Shown here one piece after another: positions 43,901-55,193 of a DNA stretch of 64,000 nucleotides. The stretch spans positions 90,727,720-90,791,719 of the forward strand of contig OX457027.1 of NCBI GenBank assembly GCA_949752745.1. The letters are read 5' to 3'. The notes below the pieces were generated by a model. The model was given only the letters and a program-made list of their open reading frames with translations. It was not told the origin of the DNA and ran no database searches. Each line of letters opens with the position of its first letter. The stretch's first letter is position 1. A program made the translations under genes and the position numbers. The stretch comes from Protula sp. h YS-2021. Its lineage: Eukaryota; Annelida; Polychaeta; Sabellida; Serpulidae.

Positions 43901-45075
43901 CTAATGCAGTAGAAGGTTAAAAACTCGCGTTTAAAATTTGGTACGAATCGGATGAAAAATAAAAAAGATATTCCACTTTAACTACTTTGTTAAGAAAAAA
44001 AAATGGAAATTTGCCAATTTTTAGAAGTTGCAAACTTTGAAGCTCAGTAGATTCAAAAATAAGTCGAAATTCAAAAATCGAAAAAAGAACTTTTTTCACC
44101 CCTTAGTTCTAGTTTCTTCATGAAAAATTTCGGAATCTTCCGATGAAAAATGAGGGACTAGATAGGTTTTTTCGTATTTTGCCCAAATTGGCAATAAAAT
44201 CACCAAAAATGGTTTAAACCGCAAAAATAAAAATATTTCCTAATGCAGTAAAGGGTTAGGAACTCGTGTTTAAAATTTGGTAAGAATCGGATAAAAAATA
44301 AAAAAGTTATTCCACTTTTAACGGTCGCGGGACGGACAGACGGACGGACGGACGGACAGACGGACGATACTTGCCCCCATCTGTATAGCCCTGTTGGCTA
44401 AAAAGCAAACTGGGCTAAAAAAAAAGACATCGGATAAAAAATGTAGGACGAGATACATTTTAAATTTTTTTCTTCAAAAATTCCCCAAAAATTAAAAAAT
44501 CACCCGATCGACTAGAAAAGCACAAGCCGTATGCACGACACTTTAGGGATGCCTCATACCAAAAATAAATCACATCGGGTCAAAAATGTAGGAGGAGACA
44601 CATTTTAAATTTTTTTCTTTAAAAATTCCCCTAAAATTCAAAAATCACCCGATCGACTAAAAAAGCACAAGCCGTATGCACGACTCCTTAGGGATGCCTC
44701 ACACCAAAAATAAATGACATCGAATCAAAATTGTAGGAGTAGATGCATTTTGAATTATTTTCGAAAATTTTGCTTTAAAAATTCCCCAAAAATACAAAAA
44801 TTGCGCGATCGACTAAAAAAGCACAAGCCGTATGCACGACCCTTTAGGGGTGCCTCATACCAAAAATAAATGACATGGGGTCAAAAATGTAGGAGGAGAT
44901 ACATTTTAAAATTTTTTCTTTAAAAATTCGCCAAAAATTCAAAAATCACCCGATCGACTAGAAAAGCACAAGCCGTATGCACGACCCCTTAGGGATACCT
45001 CACACCAAAAATAAATGACATCGGATCAAAATTGTAGGAGGAGATGCATTTTGAACCAAAGTTTACTAAATAAAC

Positions 45076-45118
<43 letters not shown>

Positions 45119-46839
45119 GGACACCGCCCGCAAACCGATAGGAATACCCCAGCTTACGTGTAACGTAAGCTGGGCTAAAAAAAGCGCATTTTTTCTTCCG
45201 TGCCCAAGTTTGAAGATTACACTTTTTTAAATTAAAAAAATTAAATGATTTTAAAGTTCCCTTTACAATTAACCTCATTAAAATAGTAAATGTACACACA
45301 ACAGTCAGTTGTATAACCACACGCGGTGAAATCACTTTACTGACTGGCAAACTTGTTACTCAGTAACGGAAAGGCAGCCTGGGGATGAAATAAGGTTACG
45401 CCCAGGGAACTGCACTAATGGCATGACTGTAAGTGACGTGGCCGTGACGTACTTGTATAATGAGCGCTATCTGTTGAGAGAAGATGTCAAACAGAGCGAT
45501 GTCCTCTGGAATTCCCGTACTGTTCTCCTTACTCGCATAAGCGGCCAACCTGTGACATGAAAATCACGCGTGATACCACGTGATACGTGCGCCTACCACG
45601 TGATACGCACGTACGATACCATGTGATACGCTAGTGTGACACCACGTGATACGCACATCAGACACCACGTGATCCACTAGTGTACTAGCATGTGATACGT
45701 AGATACGATATGATGTGATACGCACGTGTGACTTCACGTGACACACACGAGTACTACTACGTGATACGCACCTATGATACCACGTGATACGCACGCATGA
45801 TGCCACCCGATACGCACGTGTCGCACCACGTGATACACACGCGCCTCACTACGTGATACGTGTGACACCATGTGATACGCACATGTGACACCACGTGATA
45901 CGCACTATGACACCACGCGCTACGTACGTGTGACACCACGTGATACTGATATACGACACGTGATACGCACACGTGACACCACGTGATACGCACATGAGAC
46001 ACCACGTTATTCACAAGTGTGATACGAACGCGTTACATCACGTGATACACACGAGTACTACCACGTGATACGCACATGTGATATGACGTGATACGCACGT
46101 ATGAGCCACGTGATACGCACGTGTCGCGCCACGTGATACACACGCGCCTTACCACGTGATACGTATATATGACACCACGTGATGACGTCATCCAACAAAG
46201 GCACATTTTCAACAATATTTTTATTTAGTTACATACGTCCTCTTTCACTCTTACTTTTTTATACTTCTATTATTTTTTAAGTTAAATCAATCGTATAACT
46301 GCAAATGAAGTGCAAAAAACCATCAAACCATGCCAAACCATGTCAGTCCACCACCGGATGTTCGTCAGTTCTTTAAATTGGCTGGACCACATCAACGGTG
46401 ATTGAAATGACATGATATTTGCACAACACAACGCTAAACCCGCTCCACATTTGACAACATTCTCTTGTCATACAGCCGCTATATGCCGGCAGGTTTGGTC
46501 TAAGTTATGGAACGAGTCGTACACATTATATGAGCTCCAACAGAGAATAAAACCCCAATCACTTTACCGGTCAATGAGCGATATTATGATGTTTTTGACG
46601 TTCACATCCGGGTGTAAATCCGCGCATGCCTTCAGAAAGTTATTCAGCGTTTGGAGCTGAAAGTCGTCTGGGAAAACCTGAAAGCAAATAATTGATATTT
46701 GAACAAACTCATCCATGAATGGCCACAGCTGACAACGAAGAACGACTACAGCAGCTTTTGCAAAATCTCTTTTTTAATTACTGTTAACCACCTACTAACA
46801 CTTTTACTTTTTTATTATTACTACTTTTATTATTACTAC

Positions 46840-46876
<37 letters not shown>

Positions 46877-49800
46877 AAATCCAGTTTTTTCACCACACAG
46901 AGAATGAAGAAAGTGCATTAGGTGGGGGGGGGGGGGGAGGGGGAGGACAGGGGTAACTGTCTGGATGATGGACTCCATCAGGTAATCCTGTGCGAAGGCA
47001 TCCTTAAAGAAAGTGGGTAGGAGAAAGAGGGGTGGAGGACAGGGGTGACTACCTGAATGATGCACTCCATAAGATACTCTTGTGCGATGGCGTCCTTACA
47101 GCTGACACATTGCTCCAGCACTCCAGGCAACACCAGCTGTAACAGATGTAAACTTAGAGGTATTCATACGTAGCCCTGGCAACACCATATGTAACATGCA
47201 AAAACTTAGAAGCGGTCATAAGTACACCAGGCAACACTAGACGTAACAGTCAAAACCTTAGATGTGTTCATAAGTGACCCTAGCAACACCAGATGTAAAA
47301 TTAGACGTGTTGATAAGTTATCACGCAACACGAGCTATAACGCAGACTCCGAGTTCATTGTAATCCAAACAACACCAAAAGTGATAAAGTAAAACACACA
47401 TGCTTAGAGATTCTAAACACACAGTTATAACGCATCCCAGTGTCAATGCAATCCCTGTAAAGAAATGCTAAATAACTTATGCGGCATATAATCGCGAGCG
47501 ACACCTCGCCAGTTACATTCTACCCGGGCATAAGCCAATGGAACGCTGACAAAGGCTTTGTGACGAAACCGGTTTTGCTTTGCGTAACGAATGTTGCTAA
47601 GTAACACACAGGGGAGTATCTGAGCGATAAAAGGAATTTCTCCTCTGTTTACCTATCAAAGGCATTAATATGTGCGTTTGTGTTATAATAGCGATAGGCC
47701 ATGGGGCTGGTGTGCTTTATTGGGTTCGGCCACTTGTGGAAGACCAGTGAATTCACCGCTGTGCGGTTCGTTCACAAGCCTTCCATACATGTGTGAATCG
47801 AAACCAAACCACACAGCACCATGATCTACCCCTGTATCAGAAACCATCTATCGTGTCTTCGTGCGTCTGTTTGTATTCTCGCACTTCTTTCGCTGGAAAT
47901 TCTCGGTGTTTCTGGCACGAACCAAACAAGAGTAATCGACGGCAAGCTACTAACGTGTTGACATCCCCGTATCCAAGCAACAACTATTGTTTGTACTACA
48001 AATGCACCATGACGTTATTTTCCACCCTGCCCTTTCCAGCAAACCTTTCAGCTAATTTACGAAACCACGCTTCGTGTTAAACAATTATCAATGGACGGCG
48101 ACGCGCATCTGGCACGGGGCTTACCTTTTTGTACGTGTCTAAGTCGACGCTCTCTAGCTGACTGAGTCTCACCAGGTTCGTGCCGACCAGGATCCGCAAC
48201 TCCCTACAACAAGGGCAGAGCGCCATGTTAGTGCTACGGCGTCTTCTGAAGACGTCTGTGAAGACTGATTAATGTCAGCACTGATTATTATCCCCACTGA
48301 TTATAAGAACTCTCTATTGCCAGAACTGATTCTCAGCACTGACTATCAGGACTGCTTATTATTGGCACTAATTATTGCAAAAACTGATTATTTTCCGGAC
48401 TGATTATCAGAACTGATTATCAGAACTGATCACTGTCAACACTTATAACTGCAAGAAGTGACCTTATTAGGCCTGTAAATCTTTGAGGGAACACGAAATT
48501 GTGAAGTATCAAACCTGCCTAAAGCGTCTACCTTGTGCATATTTTCAGACAGACAATTTGATTCTGTTCTATCAATATTCATCAATTTAAAATAACCAAG
48601 AATTTCTCAATCGCTTTCTCGTTCCTTCTTCTCTCTATCCCCATGTGTCTCCCATATGACCTCCTTTCTTACTTCTTCTCTCTACGCCCGAACGACTCAC
48701 CTCCTTTCTTGCTCTCTCATCTCTCTATCCCTGCACGACTCACCTCCTTTCTTGATCCACCTTCTCTCTATCCCCGCACAACTCATCTCCATTCTCGAGT
48801 TACTCCTCTTTTCTTGTGCCTTCTTCTCTCTATCCCCGCACGACTCACCTCCTTTCTTGTTCCTCCTCCTCTCTATCCCAGCACGACTCACCTCCTTTCT
48901 TGACCCCCCCCCCTCCTCCTCTCTATCCCCGCACGACTCATCTCGTTTCTTGCTCTCTCTTCTCTCTATCCCCCCTTCCCTCTATCCCCGCACGACTCAC
49001 CTCCTTTCTTTCTTCTCTCTATCCCCGAGTGACACCTTCTTTCTTGCGCCCCCCTCCTCTCTATCCGTGCAAGACACCTCCTTTTTACTCTCTCTTGTCT
49101 CCATCCCGGCATGGCTCACCTCCTTTCTTGCTCCACCTTCTCTCTATCCCCGCACGACTCACCTCCTTTCTTGCTCTCTTCTCTCAATCCCGGCACGACT
49201 TACCTCATCTCTTGCTCTCTCTTCTCTCCATCCCGGCACGGCTCACCTCCTTTCTTGCTCCACCTTCTCTCTATCCCCGCACGACTCACCTCCTCTCTTG
49301 CTCTCTTCTCTCAATCCCGGCACGACTCACCTCATCTCTTGCTCTCTCTTCTCTCCATCCCGGCACGGCTCACCTCCTTTCTTGCCCCCCCCCCCCCCTC
49401 CTCTCTATCCCAGCACGACTCACCTCCTTTCTTGCTCCCCCTTCTCTCCATCCCGGCACGGCTCACCTCCTTTCTTGCTCCCCCTTCTCTCTATTCCCGC
49501 ACGACTCATCTCCTTTCTTGCTCTCTCTCTTCTCTCTATCCCCGCACGGCTCACCTCCTTTCTTGCTCTCTCTTCTCTCTATCCCTGATTGACTCACCAC
49601 TTTTCTTTCGCCCCTTCCCTCCATCCAAGCACGACTCACCTCCTTTCTTGCTCTCTCTCTTCTCTCTATCAAAGCACGACTTACCTCCTTTTTTGCTCTC
49701 TCTTCTCTCTATCCCCGCACGTCTCACCTTTCTTGCTCTCCCTTCTCTCCATCCCCGCACGACTCACCTCCTTTCTTGCTCTCTCTTCTGTCCATCCCCG

Positions 49801-52800
49801 AGCGACTCACCTCCTTTCTTGCTCTCTCTTCTCTCTATCCCTGATTGACTCACCACTTTTCTTTCGCCCCTTCCCTCCATCCAAGCACGACTCACCTCCT
49901 TTCTTGCTCTCTCTCTTCTCTCTATCAAAGCACGACTTACCTCCTTTTTTGCTCTCTCTTCTCTCTATCCCCGCACGTCTCACCTTTCTTGCTCTCCCTT
50001 CTCTCCATCCCCGCACGACTCACCTCCTTTCTTGCTCTCTCTTCCCTCCATCCCCGCACGACTCACCTCCTTTCTTGCTCTCTCTTCTCTCTATCACGCG
50101 AATGGCCCTGGTGCTGCATGCGCACCCACAGCTTGTTCATCTCGGAGAAGTTGAGGTGGATGAAGTCAATCGTGTCCTGTACAGTGCCCGACTCGGAACC
50201 GGTGCTAAACACACACAAACTCCTCCTCATTAATCCGGATCATCGGGATCACACCAACACAGAGGCGTCGACACCCACGATATACCACCAATTCACACTG
50301 TAATCCGATCGCTTTTAGCACCCATTCATTCGGATACAAGGCCCCTTTTTGGTCACTGTTATCACAGCAAAACTTACCGAGACAGCCAATTTTTATTACA
50401 ATAAGAATTCATCTTATTGTAACTCTGTGAAACGTTGCAGTCTCTCTTGTACATACTAGGTATACACGTTGTATACACACTGCAATCTACTTTATGACTG
50501 TTAATGTGTTTTATTCAAAATCCAACAGTAAGGTAAAGAATTTATTCTCAGCCCAAGGTACCCAGTGGCCAGAGTTCAAATTATATGAATTTCACGTTTA
50601 AAAATACAGAATAAAACAAGATTACAGCAAAATATAAGCATTTGACACCATATGGGAAACCTAGTTCCCTAACTACAAACATAACTTGCCAAAGTATTAC
50701 AAACTGAGTGAAATGCCCCAGCCTCTGAATTTTACCCGCACTGAATCCACCTTGCTGATTTTATAGTTTTTCACCCTGTATTTCACTTTATCTTTCTTTC
50801 ATTTTATTATTCTTTTATTATTATTATTCCTTTTATGTAGACAAGAAACAAAGCGCCACCTGGCGGCTTCCTCCAGCACATCGGGCAAGACGTTCTTGGC
50901 ACACTGCAACAAGTAGTTCCGTAAAAAAAGTCCCCTCAGCGGATGCTGCACGCCGCGGCACATCTCCACCAGGTCCTTCAGGATATCCTTGCGCGACAAT
51001 TCGTTGGACTTTATATAGACCACCCCCACAGTAATCAGCAAGTACCTGGCCAAAAAAAAAAATTAGCCACATTGAAACTGCTGACAATTCTTACAAAACA
51101 AACTACACTTACAAAAATATCGAACAGTTGTTGTTATGGCATTCTCATTTCAATATCTCAGATTTTCACAATATCCCTAAACCGTCCTATTTACAAATTA
51201 TCTCTAAGTTATGACGTATTGATTTGATTATTTTTACACACCACATTCTAATTATGCGACTGACTGAGTACATGGCCTATATTTTACACACCACATTCTG
51301 ATTATGCGACTGATTGAGTACATGGCCTATATTTTACACACCACATTCTGATTATGCGACCGATTGAGTACATGGCCTATATTTTACACACCACATTCTG
51401 ATTATGCGACCGATTGAGTACATGGCCTATATTTTACACACCACATTCTAATTATGCGTCTGATTGAGTACATGGCCTATATTTTACACACCACATTCTA
51501 ATTATGCGTCGGATTGAGTACATGGCCTATATTTTACACACCACATTCTGATTATGCGACCGATTGAGTACATGGCCTATATTTTACACACCACATTCTA
51601 ATTATGCGTCTGATTGAGTACATGGCCTATATTTTAAACACCACATTCTAATTATGCGTCTGATTGAGTACATGGCCTATATTTTACACACCACATTCTA
51701 ATTATGCGACTGATTGAGTACATGGCCTATATTTTACACACCACATTCTAATTATGCGACTGATTGAGTACATGGCCTATATTTTACACACCACATTCTG
51801 ATTATGCGACTGATTGAGTACATGGCCTATATTTTACACACCACATTCTGATTATGCGACTGATTGAGTACATGGCCCATATTTTACACACCACATTCTG
51901 ATTATGCGACTGATTGAGTACATGGCCTATATTTTACACACCACATTCTGATTATGCGACCGATTGAGTACATGGCCTATATTTTACACACCACATTCTA
52001 ATGCGTCTGATTGAGTACATGGCCTATATTTTACACACCACATTCTGATTAAGCGACTGAGTACATGGCCTTAACTTATATTTATTCTGTTCATGAGACT
52101 GGTAGAATATATCGCATTTATTTATATTTATTCTACAGTTTTCAATTAGTAGTACTATGCCGTTGTTGTTTTTTTTTTTCATTCAAATTAAAACACAGCC
52201 ATATTTAAATTTAACTTAATTTTATTTAAATAATTGTGCAATGCAAAAGGTGAAACATGCAATAACACATTTCTGGTCTTCCTGCACTTCAGGCTGCAAG
52301 TCATTCCACTGACTGCAGCATTCGAATCACAGCATCACATACACACATACTCACAGTCTGGGGACAATGTTGCCAGCATACTGCACGAGCTCATACAGAT
52401 CCTGAACGCGGCGACCTTTCTGGAACTCATCCACGAGGTAGAGCTCGAGGTGACGTAACTCGTCCGATATCGCTATGTCTGAGTGTCACGTCAAGGGATT
52501 CGTATAGCTTCATTCAGGGTTCGCGTTGGCGGGGTTTTTGTCCACTTTTTGGGCTTTTTTTTTTTTTACGAAATGACTCACTTTTTCGGAACCCACTGAG
52601 TCTTTCTGGACCCAACTGAGTCACACTTTCCTTTTTTGACTCACTTTCCTGAGAACCCTGAACTTCACATTTTTGTTTCTCATCAATAGCCCTTCTGCCG
52701 TCACTAAATTGTCTGGTGCGGAAAAAAGATGAATTCCGCCTGTGGTAGGGGAGGGGGCGGTGCTGTGTAGGGGATTGTGGGACAAAAAAAAAACCTGACC

Positions 52801-54602
52801 ATATTACATGGTAGTCTATTGTCAAGATAACATGATGGCTGCAAAGGATGGGATAAAGGTCAATATGGAGGACGAATAATTACGCGAAGATATAAAAAAT
52901 CGGCTGTCAGAATCGCAAAGGAAAGGAATAACGAAGACGTTTGCTGTTCTCACACTTGCTTTTGCATTGCTACTCTAACTCCGATACCAGTTTCCTGTAC
53001 ACGTTTTTAGCAAAGGATACAGAGCTCGTAGTAGCCTTTGGGTGACAGCATAGACGTCCGCAGCTCATTCAGCATATTAGAGGCATGCTTCAGACCGTCC
53101 ATCAACTTCCCTTTATCCTACGAATTCATTCGGGAGAAGAAAATAAACTCAGTACTTATTGTAATGTACATTGCATGACTGTTCCAAGGGGCGTGCTCTC
53201 ATTGAAGCTATTGCTCCCAGCATGTACTTGTGAAATATATTGATTGTGCTGTCGAATGCTAATATTATCACGTTAGCGCACTGTATTCTGCTGCTTAAAA
53301 ATAGAATAAACTTGAACCTTAAAATGTTTTGCCGCTGTGGTCGCTTTTTATCGAACATGCCAGAGCAAGATCTACCCGCATCTATCCCCCGATAGTTGAT
53401 TTGACAATCTCCAAGTCGAACGAAGAAAATCGTCGCAAACTACCCCGCCACAATATCACCATGAAATATCCCACTCCCCACCCCCCACCCCCCGTCGCAC
53501 TTAGCTCAAAGGATGACGCCCCTTCTGAAAGACGGTAAGAGGCAGCGTCACCCTCTACCGTAAGGGCACAATGACGACTAAAAGGCCACCCATACACGCA
53601 AGCCACCCCCATTCCGCCCCTACCATAAAATAATAAAAAGAACATTATACATAATAATAATAATAATAACTACACTGGCCAGTGTTTTTGTTTAAAAATA
53701 AACGGATATGTCTCCCCCGCCCCCCCCCCCCCCCAATCAGTCACGTGGAAAAATTCCTTGCTTAAAAGTACATTGGAGAGCCCAAAAAATTGAAAAAAAA
53801 ACGCCAAAAATACACTTTTACATAAAATGAAGAAAAAAAAATTAAAAATTTGCACTATATGTGGGTTCTTCTTGAAACGTTTCAGCCTAACCGAACAAAC
53901 TGCTTCGGAGATATCGGAACAATATGGCCAAAAAACTTAAAAATCAAAAATTTAAAAAATCGCCAAAAATACATTTTCAGCGGAAATGAAGAAAAACTTC
54001 GCAGTAAACATTTGCACTATATGTGGGTTCTTCTTGCCACGTTTCAGCGTAATCCAACAAACTGTTTCGGAGATATCGCAACAATATGACCCAAAAAAGG
54101 TAAAAATCAAAAATTAAAAATTCGCCAAAAATACATTTTCAACGTAGAAAAAAACTCTTCGTGTGTTCTTCTTGTGACGTATCAGCCTTATCCAACGAAC
54201 CGTTTTGGAGATATAGCCTGCCAAAGTGAAAAAAAATGCACGAAACCACTCCCCTCCCCCATGTTCAAAAATTTGCAAAAAATACAATTTTTGAAGGAAC
54301 GAAAAAAAAATAATAACACGGGCATCATCTAGACATGTACCCCAATATGTATGTATGTTTTGAGAAAAATCGAGTCATTAATTTCATAAGAATTCACTGC
54401 GAACAGACGGACGGACGCACCAAATGCTACATATGTCTCCCTTAGGGGAAGACATATAATAATAACAACAAGTAGAGTGATGATTGAAAGCGTCTGATAC
54501 CAGGCAGCGCTTCATCTGGAAGGCCTGGGTCTTGACCACGCTGAGGGCTTCTTCCAGCAGCTTCTCCTGCTCCTCCTGCGGCGACATGTGCGGTGTGGAA
54601 GG
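25929..54602 (-). CDS. VPS35: VPS35 retromer core subunit, 17 coding exons
   Basis: Exons in transcript order: 54501-54602 (ATG at 54587), 53021-53117, 52355-52478, 50860-51045, 50067-50204, 48125-48203, 47053-47136, 46568-46677, 45453-45549, 34845-34993, 33120-33327, 32562-32717, 32231-32353, 27994-28173, 27486-27725, 26433-26576, 25929-26114. All have AG/GT boundaries and join in phase to 795 aa; human VPS35 is 796. VPS35 is the alpha-solenoid scaffold of retromer, recycling endosomal cargo to Golgi and plasma membrane. The VPS26-binding PRLYL motif is at residues 101-105; [28 protein letters not shown] and [14 protein letters not shown] are hallmark segments. The first exon begins at an acceptor, so a non-coding 5' exon lies further right and was not found. 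Most introns carry large tandem repeats, several grown from the exon edges. Confidence 0.97.
26577..26830 (-). repeat. Two degenerate copies of the exon-16 5' edge in intron 15
   Basis: Copies near 26640-26675 and 26755-26800 resemble the acceptor and first codons of exon 16 (CAG then ATGCGGGACGGTAAGCG). The first has lost its acceptor AG; the second keeps ACAG followed by ATGCGGAACGATAAGCG. The flanking CTAGCAACG / CACTTAGCAACA sequence is repeated with them, so the unit is about 100-120 bp. Confidence 0.7.
26878..26925. repeat. ACAATACACACAA microsatellite
   Basis: Three to four copies of a 13-bp unit (AACAATACACACA). Confidence 0.8.
27038..27292. mobile_element. MITE-like element in VPS35 intron 15
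   Basis: The ends CCCACATATTCCCCACAGG and CCTGTGGGGAATA...GTGGG are inverted repeats. The interior has CCAAGTTTCATTCAAATCC and GACCGACCGACAGACACGCG, a layout common among invertebrate short repeats. Confidence 0.55.
27392..27485 (-). repeat. Single copy of the exon-15 3' edge, donor retained, in intron 15
   Basis: The sequence downstream of exon 15 repeats its last codons (CSNLFW-type reading) and GGCAAAGAG with a GTAACGCC donor at 27392-27396, with about 21 bp deleted inside the copy. A run of G separates it from the true exon. Confidence 0.8.
28487..32230 (-). repeat. 123-bp minisatellite made from the exon-13 3' end plus its donor, about 29 copies
   Basis: On the minus strand each unit holds ATCGTCTTCTCCGCCTACCG and onward through AGCCAGCAGCGCGAGGAC, the last 18 codons of exon 13, then the same GTGCGT donor and a short TCACTCAGTCACTCACTCAG spacer. 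Donor-like anchors recur every 122-123 bp from 28631 to the true donor at 32225-32230. Copies next to the exon are nearly identical, with alternating GCTGGC/GCCGGC variants forming 246-bp dimers around 31.5-32.1 kb. Distal copies (28.5-29.3 kb) are diverged and one (29288) lacks the exon part. Confidence 0.95.
32820..32890. repeat. TA-rich simple repeat in intron 11
   Basis: TATATATATATCTTATC and TATATATTATATATATT stretches. Confidence 0.7.
33380..34844 (-). repeat. 26-bp minisatellite grown from the exon-10 donor, about 50 copies
   Basis: On the minus strand exon 10 ends CTAGACCA with donor GTGAGTAGTGCTCTTGAC. The array repeats TTAGACCAGTGAGTAGTGC plus TCTTGAC with a 26-bp period, with variants ACCATTGGGTAG and ACCAATGAGTAG, often in a three-unit order. 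Many units therefore keep a perfect donor context. The end far from the exon (33380-33600) is the most degenerate. Confidence 0.92.
35510..43550. repeat. 114-bp satellite, about 70 copies with higher-order units, in VPS35 intron 9
   Basis: The monomer includes TTATCGCCCAATGTTCCC, TATTATCGCCCACACG, TCATATTTTCGGGTCATAG and CACTTTTAAAGCGAAAATTA. Variant monomers recur together at about 571 and 685 bp, so the array has a five- to six-monomer higher-order period. Because 114 is a multiple of 3 and some frames lack stops, long spurious ORFs (up to 354 codons) cross it. The block TCCCTATTATCGCCCACA resembles TCCCTCATTATCGCCCACA-type sequence in MITE family 1. Confidence 0.95.
43625..44345. repeat. 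Two tandem copies of a unit of about 340 bp
   Basis: TTTTTTCACCCCTTAGTTCT and GGAATCTTCCGATGAAAAAT recur once each per unit. It ends in a GGAC/GGACA run (44331-44366). Confidence 0.8.
44395..45060. repeat. Four tandem copies of a unit of about 155 bp
   Basis: GAAAAGCACAAGCCGTATGC (or a one-base variant) recurs at about 44515, 44664, 44818 and 44961 with ATCACCCGATCGACTA before it. Confidence 0.85.
45076..45118. repeat. (AACT)n microsatellite
   Basis: About ten AACT units. It is followed by an inverted pair, CCCAGCTTACGT and ACGTAAGCTGGG. Confidence 0.9.
45560..46190. repeat. CACGTG-rich degenerate tandem repeat in intron 8, abutting exon 9
   Basis: Units of 20-25 bp of the form ACCACGTGATACGCACGTGTG repeat with much variation; written as ACCACGTGATACGC plus a variable tail. 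Most carry the E-box palindrome CACGTG. The array starts about 15 bp upstream of the exon-9 acceptor. Confidence 0.85.
46808..46876. repeat. (TTA)n microsatellite
   Basis: TTATTATTACTACTTT followed by about twelve TTA units in intron 7. Confidence 0.9.
46945..47052 (-). repeat. Single copy of the exon-7 3' edge in intron 7, donor lost
   Basis: The segment 46966-47012 reads [15 protein letters not shown], against [15 protein letters not shown] at the end of exon 7. The flanking CACCCCTGTCCTCC sequence is duplicated too, but the donor GTAGTC has become ACAGTT, so this copy cannot splice at that point. Confidence 0.85.
47137..48124. other. VPS35 intron 6, no other gene seen
   Basis: A loose repeat of GCAACACCAGATGTAAC-like pieces lies at about 47125-47300, the first overlapping the exon-7 acceptor (CAACACCAGCTGTAACAG). 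This hints at another degenerate exon-edge duplication. Confidence 0.4.
48270..48450. repeat. Degenerate AGAACTGATTATC repeat in intron 5
   Basis: Units of about 16-22 bp containing ACTGATTATC recur about eight times. Confidence 0.6.
48650..50066 (-). repeat. 43-50-bp minisatellite made from the exon-5 3' end plus its donor, about 30 copies
   Basis: Exon 5 ends AGAGAGCAAGAAAGGAG on the minus strand with donor GTGAGTCGTG. The array repeats this end with its donor every 41-52 bp (GATAGAGAGAAGAGAGAGC, AAGAAAGGAG, GTGAGTCGTGCGGG). A block of 256 bp (about 49566-49810 and 49822-50066) is itself duplicated. Long Ser/Leu-rich + strand ORFs across it are artefacts. Confidence 0.93.
51236..52070. repeat. 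60-bp minisatellite, about 14 nearly identical copies, in intron 3
   Basis: ATTTTACACACCACATTCTG and TTGAGTACATGGCCTAT recur with an exact 60-bp period; differences are mostly single bases. I see no exon sequence in this unit, unlike the other VPS35 arrays. Confidence 0.95.
53840..54250. repeat. Tandem repeat of about 155 bp, 2.5 copies, in intron 1
   Basis: TTTGCACTATATGTGGGTTC, CGTTTCAGCCTAA-like and GGAGATATCG blocks recur. Confidence 0.8.
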
Positions 54603-55140
54603 CTGAAAGTACAACAGGGTTACCGTGGTTATACAAGGCACTCCCCCCCCCCCACACATCCGGTGACATGTGCAGTGTGGAAGGCTGAAAGTACAACAGG
54701 GTTACCGTGGTTATACAAGGCACTTTCCACCCCCAACCCACACACCCGGAAGACATGTGCGGTATCGAAGGCTGAAAGTACAGGGCAGTTACCGTGGTTA
54801 TATAAGGCACTTCCCAACCCCCCCCCCCCCCCCCCCCACGCACACACACCCGGTGACATGTGCAGTGTAGAAGGCTGAAAGCACAACATGATTACCTTGG
54901 TTATACAAGGCACTTCCCAACCATCCCCCCTCCCCCCATGTGCGGTGTGCGAGGCTGAAAGTACAACACGGTGACCGTGGTTGTACAGGGCACCTCATGC
55001 CCTCCCCCCCCCCCCCCCCACGGGCCTCGCTTTACGGTGGCTGTGCAAGGAGACCCCCACTTTATACTCCCCCCGCCAACCCCCCCCCCCCCGCCCCCCC
55101 CCCAAATTTCCCGCTACATGCGCACTGAGGTGGGCTGAAA
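54603..55140 (-). repeat. Five copies of the exon-1 5' edge (acceptor plus start-codon region)
   Basis: On the minus strand the true edge is TTGTACTTTCAG followed by CCTTCCACACCGCACATGTC. Copies with CTTTCAG and CACATGT-like sequence lie near 54667-54690, 54753-54780, 54857-54880, 54938-54960 and 55117-55140, in units of about 85-180 bp that include ACCACGGTAACCCTGTTG and long G-runs. They thus repeat an acceptor and the initiator ATG context. Confidence 0.85.
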
Positions 55141-55193
55141 GCACAACAGGGATCTCGTGTTATCGCGGTTATACTACGTTATGTTATCCCAGC

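Noticed and set aside
48656..50303. Long Ser/Leu/Pro-rich + ORFs (up to 310 codons)
   Set aside because: Antisense reading of the exon-5 donor minisatellite; no start context or independent coding signal.
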